A stretch of DNA of 64,000 nucleotides, taken from NCBI GenBank assembly GCA_907163375.1, contig CAJQUW010012905.1, forward strand, positions 52,610 through 116,609, written 5' to 3'. The DNA is from Prostheceraeus crozeri (taxonomy: Eukaryota > Platyhelminthes > Polycladida > Euryleptidae). Below, piece after piece: positions 56,996 through 64,000 of this stretch (the first letter of the stretch is position 1; every line of letters starts with the position of its first letter). The position numbers and the translations under genes are program-made. The notes below the pieces were generated by a model, which saw nothing but the letters and a program-made list of their open reading frames with translations, had not been told where the DNA came from and ran no database searches.

Positions 56996-59900
56996 CGCGC
57001 AACAGCCAAGACCAAAGACACCCCTACCGAGGAGGGGAGACCGAAACAGAAAGGAAGGAAGTACGACAGCGACCACTTTCAAACGGCTATCGCGCTCCAG
57101 CCAAGACCATTGGAAGTACATCTACTGCCGAGCGGGAGGGGGTGAGACTGGAAAGGAAGGAAGGGAGGGCGATGACTCACTCTTGCGCTCAGCAAGGGTC
57201 ACAGAAGGACATCCCTGCCGAAGGGGCGCGGGGGACAGTTGTACGAAGGAAGGGACGACGGAGCACTACCGCGCTCAGCCCAAGACCAGGAAGACATCCA
57301 CCTGACGCGGGGGAGGGCGCGGAGACAGAAAAGGAAGGGAATGGAACGACGACCACTCGCGCTCAGCACAAGACCAGAAGACATCACTACCGAGGAGGGG
57401 GACGGGGAGACAGAAATGAGCGAACGGATGACGAACCACTCGCGCTCAGCCAAGACCAGAAAACATCACCTGGACGCGGGAGGGTGGGGGAGACAGAATG
57501 TGAGGAAGGAATGGACCGACGACCACTCGCGCTCGAGCCAAGACCATAAAGAACATCCCTAGCCCGAGGGAGGGGGTGAGAGAAAAGGAAGGAAGTGACG
57601 ACGACAACTCGCGCTCAGCCAAGACCAGAAGACAACCCTGCCGAGAGGAGGGGGAGACAGAAAGGAAGGACGTACGACGACCACATCGCGCTAAGCCAAG
57701 ACCCAAAAAGAATCAACAACCCCTACCGAGGAGGGGGAGACAGCTAGTAAGGAATGGATTACGAACCGACTCGCGCTCAGCCAAGACAGAAGTACATCCC
57801 TGCGAGGGGGGGGAGACAGAAGGAAGGAACGGGACGGACGACCACTCGCGCTTCACAGAGCCAAGACAGAAGACATCCCTGCCGAAGGGAGGGGTAAGAC
57901 TGAAAGGAAAGGAAGGGACGATGATGCACTCGTCTCAGCAAGGACAAGAAGACCCTCCGGCCGAGGGGAGACAACAAGAAAGCTAGGGACGACGACCACA
58001 TCGCGCTCAAGCCAAGACCAGAAGACATCCCTGCCAATGAGGGGGAGACAGAAAAAGAAGGAAGGAGGGACGAAGAAGACCACTCGCGCTCAATCCAAGA
58101 CCAGAAGACATCCCTGTCGAGGTGGGGGAGACAGAAGGGAAGAAAGGGACGACGACCACTCGCGCACAGCCAAGAGCAGAAGACATCCGCCGAGGGAGGG
58201 GGAGACAGAAAGGAAGGAAGGGACGACGACCACTCGCGCTCAGCCCACACCAGAAGACATCCAGTCGAGTGGGGGAGACAGAAGGTAAGGAAGGGACGAT
58301 GACACGCGCGCTCAGCCAAGACCATAAGACTTCTCTGCCGATAGGGGGGGTTGGGGGGGGGGACAGAAAGGCAGGGAAGGGACGACACGACCACTCGCGC
58401 TCAGCCAAGAATCAGAAGAGACATCCCTAGGCCGAGGAGTGCGGGGAGGACAGAAAGGAAGGAAGGCACGACAGTACGACCAAACTCGCGCTCAGCCAAG
58501 ACCCAGGACGCACATCCCTGCCGAAGGGTGGGGGGGACAGTTACGTAAGGAATGGACGAAACGAGCACTCGCACGCAGCCAGCACAGACCAGAAGGGACA
58601 TCCCTGACGCGGTGAGGGGGGAGACCAGAAACGAATGGAATGGCACGACGACCACAATCGCGCTCCAGCCAAGACCAGAAGACATTCCCTTCCGAGGGGT
58701 GAGGGGGCGCGACAGAAAGGAAGGAACGGACGACGACCATTCGCTGCTCAGCCCAAGACAGGAAGAACATCTCCTTCGCCGAGGGCAGAGCAGAAAGGTT
58801 AGGATAATGGAGGTACGACGGCACTCCCGCTCAGCCAGGACCAAGTCAGAGACATACATCCCTGAGGCCGCGGGGGGAGACAGAAAGGCAGGAGAAGGGA
58901 CGACGACTACTCGCGCTCAGACCAGAGCCAGAAGCATCCCTGTCCAGAGGTGGGAGAGACATGAAAGAAGGAAGCGGCACGACGAACCACCCCGCGCTCA
59001 GCCAAGAACCAGAAAGACATCCCTAGCCCGAGGGCGGGAGGAGAGACAGTAAAGGAAGGAAGGGACGCACGACCACTCGCGCTCAGCCAAGACCAGAAGA
59101 ACATCCCTGCGAGGGAGGGGGGGAGACAGAACGGAAGGAAGGGACGCGAGCACTCGCGTCAGCTCAAGACCAGAAGACATCCCTGCCGGGGGAAGGGGGA
59201 GGAGGCAGACAGGAAGGAAGTTTCGACGACCACATCGCGCTCAAGCCAAGACCAGAAACACACCCTACCGAGGCGGGCGAGACAGAAAGGAAGGAACGCA
59301 GCACGGACGACCACATCGCGCTCAGCGTAACGACCAGAAGACATCCTCGTGCGAGCGAGGAGGGGGGAGACCTGAAAGGGCATGGAAGGGACGTCCGGCC
59401 ACTCGCGCTCAGCCAAGACCAAGACAGACATCTCCCTGTACCGAGGTGGGGGAGACGGAAAGGTAGGAAGGGAACGACGACCACTCGCGCCTCAGCGAAG
59501 ACCAGACGACAGTCCTGCCGAGGGAGGGGGCAGACACTGAAAGGAAGGAAGGGACGATGATCACTCGCGCTCTGCAAGGACCAGAAGGACATCCCTACCG
59601 TAATGGGGGGGGAGGAGACAGTTTTTTTTTTTATTACGAAGGAAGGGACGAGACCACTCGCGCTCAGCCAAAAGACACAGAAGACATCCCGCTAGCCGGG
59701 GGCGGGAGGAGACAGAAAGGAAGGAAGGGACGGACGACCACCACTCGCGCTCAGAACCCAAGACCAGAAGGACATCCACTGCCGTGAGGAGTTAAGAGGG
59801 GGGGAGTTTAGGGGGGAGACAGGAAGGAAGAGAAGAGCACGACGACCACTCGCGCTCCAGCCAAAGACCAGAAGACATACCCTCGCCGAGGGAGCGGAGA

Positions 59901-62900
59901 GGAGACAGACAGGCGAAGGAAGGAAGGGACGCACGGACCACTCGCGCTCAGCCAAGACTCAGGAAGGACATCTCTGCCGATGTAGGGGAGGGGAGACAGG
60001 AAGGAAGGATGGGACGACGACCACTCGCGCTCAGCCAAGACCAAAAGACATCCCTGCCGAGGAGGTATACAGATAGGAAGGAAGGGACGTTGACCATTTG
60101 CGCTCAGCCTAGACCAGAAGACATTCCTGCCGAGGGGAGGGGAGACAGAAAGGAAGGAACGGACGACGACCACTCGCGCTCAGCCTATACGAGAAGACAT
60201 TCCTGCCCGAGGGGGGGGAGACAGAAAGGAAGGAAGGGACGACGACCTCTCGCGCTCAGCTAAGACCAGAAGACATCCCTGCCGGGGAGGGGTAGACGTA
60301 AAGGAAGGAAGGGACGCCGACCACTCGCGCTCAGACGAGACCACAAGACATCCCTTCCGAGGGAGGGAGGAGACAGAAAGGAAGGAAGTGGACGACGACC
60401 ACGTCGCGTCTCAGCCAACGACCAGATAGTACATCTCCTGAAGTCGAGGGGGGGGGAGACGAGAAAGGTAAGAAAGGGACGACGACCACTGGCCTCAGCC
60501 CTAGACAGAAAAGAATCCTACCGAGGAGGGGAGAGACAGAATTGAGAGGAATGGATTACGACCACTCGCGCTCAGCAAAGACCAGAAGCAACTTCCCTGC
60601 CCGAGGTAGAGGTGAGGAGGCAAGCAGCGAAAAGGAAGGACGGGAACGACCGACCACGCGGCGCTCAGCCAAGACCGGATTGACATACCTGCCGAGGGGG
60701 GGGGAGACAGTAAGAAGGGAAGGGACGACGACCATCTCGCGCTCAAGAGCCACGACCCAGAAGAACATCCCTGCCGAGGGAGGGGGGGTGACAGTAAAGG
60801 GAAGGATGGGACGACGACCCCTCGCGCAATCACAGCACAAGACCAGAAGACACCCCTGTCGATGGAGGGGGGAGCACAGAATGGAAGGACAGGGACGACC
60901 GACCACTCGCGTCTCCAGCCAAGACCAGGAGGACGTCTCATGCCGAGAGGTGGGGGGGAGAACAGTTCAGGAAGGAAAGGGAGCGACGACCCACTCCTCG
61001 CGCTGCAGCCAAGACACAGAAGACATCCCTGCCGGAGGGAGGGGGGAGACAGAAAGGGAAGGATATGGGACGACGACCCACTCGCGCTCAGCCAAGACCA
61101 GAAGGACAGTCGCCTCTCGCCGAGGGGAGGGTGGCAGGACAGAATGGATAGCAACGGATGACGACACGGCTCCCGCTCAGTCCCAGACCAGAAAACATCC
61201 CTGCCGATGGAGGGGTGAGGACAGAAAGGAAGAGGAAGGGACCGACGACCACATCGCGCTCCAGCCACGACCAGAAGACATCCCTGCCGCGAGGGGGGGA
61301 CAGAACAGGAAGGAGGGGGACGACGAACCACTCCGCGCTCAAGCCCAAGACCAGTAGACATCCCTGCCCGAGGGAGGGAGGGGTAGACAGAAAAAGAAGG
61401 AAGGGACGACGACCACTCCCGCTCAGCCAAGACCAGAGACAATCCCTGGCCGAGGGCGGGGTGAGACAGAAGGGAAGGAAGGACACGACGCCACTCGCGC
61501 TCAGCCAAGACCAGAAGACATCCCTAGCCGAGGAGGGGGAGACAGAAAGAGGAAGGGAACGACGACCACTCGCGCTCAGCCAAGACCAAAAGACAATCCC
61601 TGCCGAGGGAGGGGGAGACAGAAAGGAAAGGAAGGGACGACGACCGCTCCCGCTCAGCGCCGAAGGACCAGAAGAGCACCCTGCCGATGGGGGGCGAGGA
61701 GGAGGAGCTGTTTACGAAGGAAAGGGACGACGACCACGTCGCGGCTCAGCCAAGACCAGGATAGGCATCCCTGCCCGGGGGAGGGGGAGACAGAAAGGAA
61801 AGGAAGGGACGGACGACCGACCTCTCGCGCTCAGCCGAGACCAGAAGAACACCCGGACGGGGGAGGGGGGTAGGAGCAGACAAAAGGAGAAGAAAGGGAC
61901 GACGGACCACTCGCGCTCAGCCAAGACCGAGAAGGACATCCCTGCCGAGGGCGGGGGGAGACAGAAAGGCAAGGAACGGGGACGACGACCACTCGCCCTC
62001 AGCCCCCACGACCAGAAGACATCCCTGCCGGGCGGGAGGAGACAGAAAGGAAGGAAGGGACGACGACCACTAGCGCTCAGCCAAGACCAGAAGACATCCC
62101 GTTCCGAGGGAGGGGAGAGACAGAATGGAAGGAATGGACGACGACCACTCGCGCTCAGGCCAAAGACCAGAAAAGACATCCCTGCTGAGGGGGGGAGACA
62201 GAAAGGAAGGAAGGGACGACGACCACTCGCGCTCAGCCAAGACAAGAAGATATCCCTGCCGAGGGGGGCATACAAAAAGGAAGGAAGGGAGGACGACGGC
62301 TCCCGCTCAGCCAAGTCCAGAAGATATCCCTGCCGAGGGGGGCAGTACAAAAAGGAGAGAGGGAGGACGACGCTCCGCTCAGCAAGACCAGAAAACATAC
62401 TGCCGAGGGAAGGGGGGGGGGGGACAGAAAGACAGAAGGAAGGACGACGACCACTCGCGCTCAGCCAAGACCAGAAGACACATCCCTGCCGAGAGGGGGG
62501 ATGCAGAAAGGATAGGAGGGGAGACGACGACCACCTCGCGATCAGCCAAGAACAGAAGACATCCCTGCCGAGGAGTGGGGGAGACAAAGATGCAAGGAAG
62601 GAAGGGGACGATGACAACCCGCGCTCAGCCAAGACCAGATGACATCCCTGCCGGGAGGGGGGGAGACAGAAAGGAAGGAAGGGAGGGACGACCACACCTC
62701 GCGCTCAGCCAAGACCAGATGACATCCCTTCCGAGGGGGAGGGAGACAGAAAGGAAGGAAGGGACGACGACCACTCGCGCTCATCCAATATCAGAAGACA
62801 TCCCTGCCGTGGGGGAGGAGACAGAAAGGAAGGAAGTGACGACGACCACTCGCGCTCAGCCAATACCAGAAGACATCCCTGCCGTGGGGGGGGAGACAGA

Positions 62901-63106
62901 AAGGAAGGAAGGGACGACGACCACTCGCGCTCAGCCAAGACCAGAAGACATCCCTGCCGAGGGGGAGACAGAAAGGAAGGAAGGGACGACGACCATTCGC
63001 GTTCAGCCAAGACCATAACACATCCCTGCAGAGGGAGGGGGAGACAGGACAGGAAGGAACGGACGACGACCCCTCGCGCTCCTTACAAGACAAGAAGACA
63101 AAAAAG

Positions 63107-63581
63107 ACAATACAAAACCAACAAAAAAAAAACCAACACAATAAAAAAAAAATCAAAATAATAACAAAACACAACAAAATATAACAAAAAAACAAAAAAA
63201 AAACAAAAAACAAAACAAAACAACTAAACAAACAAAAAAAAACAAAACAAAAAATAACAAAAAAAACAAAAAAAAACAACAAACATAAAAAAAAAGAACA
63301 AAAAATAATAGAAATAAAAACAAAAACAAAAAAACAAAATAAAAAAAAAAAACAAAAAATAATCAACAAACAAAAAAAAAATAAAACTAGAAAAAAAAAT
63401 AAAAAAAAAACAAAAAAAAAAAAAAAACCACACAAAAAAAAAAAAAAAAAAACAAAAAACACAAAACCAAACAATTAAAAAAAAAATACTAAGAAATAAA
63501 TCAGAAACACGAAAGAAAAAAACAAAAAACAATTAAATCAAACAAAACAAAAACAAAAACACAAAAAAAAAACAAAAAAAC
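63107..63581. repeat. 475-bp A/AC-rich low-complexity tract in the array
   Basis: Almost only A with scattered C and rare T or G. It begins in mid-unit after GACAAGAAGACA and ends at CATATCCCTGC, where an array unit resumes in the matching place. This looks like one unit boundary blown up by low-quality sequence. Confidence 0.8.
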
Positions 63582-63873
63582 ATATCCCTGCAAACGAGAG
63601 AGGGGGGGAGACAGAACGGAAGGGAAGGACACCGACCGCACCCGCTCAGTCCAAGACAAAGACATCAGCCGAGGGGAGAGACAGAAAGGAAGGTTTGACT
63701 AACGACCACTTCCGCTCAGCCAGACCAAAGACATCACCTGCCGAGGAGGGAGGGGGACAGTAAAGGAAGTGAAAAGTGAGCACGACCACTCGCGCTCAGC
63801 CAAGACCGGAAGACACAGCCCTGCCGAGCGAGGGGGAGACCTGAAAGGAAGGAAGAGACGACGACCACTCGCG

Positions 63874-64000
63874 AAAATTCATATGTGCATTGTTGAACAT
63901 CTCACTATGGGCGGTGATATCCCGAAGTTTATGGGCCGTCCCTTGTCCAGCGTGTTGGCTGTGCATGTGTCTTCAAGTCGCTGTCGCTCATTGACGCCGC
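63874..64000. other. Unique sequence right of the array
   Basis: The array ends at CCACTCGCG and 127 bp of non-repeat sequence follow to the window edge. No frame or motif can be judged. Confidence 0.6.

Larger units (their letters stand above)
44493..63873. repeat. ~19.4-kb tandem array, 73-81 bp purine-rich unit
   Basis: The unit, in phrases: GAGACAGAAAGGAAGGAAGG, GACGACGACCACTCGCGCTC, AGCCAAGACCAGAAGACATC, CCTGCCGAGGGAGGGGGG. Length varies in the G run and the GGAA run, so units of 73-81 bp alternate, about 250 in all. Higher-order copies exist: 45253-45700 recurs at 46249-46695 (offset 996 bp), and 50171-50374 recurs at 52094-52297 (offset 1923 bp). A variant with CGCTTAGCCAAGAACAG recurs near 47210, 49190, 50345, 50660 and 52268. 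Long frames on both strands are expected because most units lack stops and unit length drifts through all phases. Nothing indicates a real protein. Confidence 0.95.
54300..63873. other. Error-dense right half of the array
   Basis: From about 54.3 kb the units acquire frequent single-base insertions, losses and doubled words (e.g. CCAAGACCCCCAACAG, ACTACGCGCCTCAGC). The left half differs almost only by clean unit variants. The change is abrupt and scattered, not clustered at mutable sites, as in unpolished long-read sequence. Inference from pattern only. Confidence 0.65.

Noticed and set aside
44493-63873. Dozens of 60-494 codon frames on both strands in the array
   Set aside because: All are read-throughs of the same unit in shifting phases, on both strands, with no start context or conserved single frame.
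44493-63873. CRISPR-like or rRNA-spacer array
   Set aside because: Units follow one another with no unique spacers, the host is eukaryotic, and no rRNA sequence is adjacent.
1-64000. tRNA genes
   Set aside because: I looked for GGTTCGAATCC-type B boxes with a matching A box and found none convincing.

Overview
The window looks like intron-bearing, AT-rich genomic DNA of a marine invertebrate, possibly an echinoderm or another invertebrate with fucolectin genes. The grounds are a fucolectin-type lectin gene, short exons with GT-AG borders, and a mixed load of Penelope-like, CR1-like, mariner, piggyBac and LTR elements. The taxon is an inference. No complete host protein gene is present. There is nothing bacterial: no operons, CRISPR array or rRNA.

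1-12.4 kb is mostly non-coding. It holds a set of small, largely phase-compatible minus-strand exons (2036-3695), a tandem repeat of about 196 bp (4306-5148), a 32-bp minisatellite open in all three forward frames (8813-9258), a fucolectin-domain gene fragment (9450-9907), a foldback repeat (10716-10946) and an unrecognised open frame (11125-11573). 12393-16179 is a broken LTR retrotransposon with a 5-bp target duplication and a foldback element nested inside it.

16-33 kb carries two opposite-facing copies of a ~1-kb TA-flanked non-autonomous transposon (18280-19300, 23424-24440). Between them lie an intact mariner-type transposase (20611-21672) and a copy of the fucolectin 5' region (22497-22866). 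Further right are a three-copy degenerate repeat with a possible Myb/SANT-like reading, pieces of CR1-like LINEs and a truncated second mariner-type transposase.

33.5-39.5 kb is the most interesting part. Two Penelope-like elements (PLEs) lie head to tail on the minus strand. The larger has a long ORF2 (reverse transcriptase plus GIY-YIG endonuclease) that overlaps an SGNH-hydrolase-like ORF1. ORF2 is in the -1 frame and has no ATG of its own, and the overlap holds a correctly phased U_UUA_AAC slippery heptamer. The smaller PLE is 5'-truncated and flanked by two ~471-bp direct repeats, which look like a giant target-site duplication. Both PLE 3' ends abut GTA/TAG trinucleotide runs.

41.2-44.4 kb is a piggyBac-type element with TTAA ends, a decayed transposase and three copies of a palindromic subterminal motif. 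44.5-63.9 kb is a ~19.4-kb tandem array of a 73-81 bp purine-rich unit with higher-order structure. Its right half, from about 54.3 kb, has dense single-base indels and poly-A tracts that suggest uncorrected long-read sequence. The many long frames in this array are by-products of the repeat.
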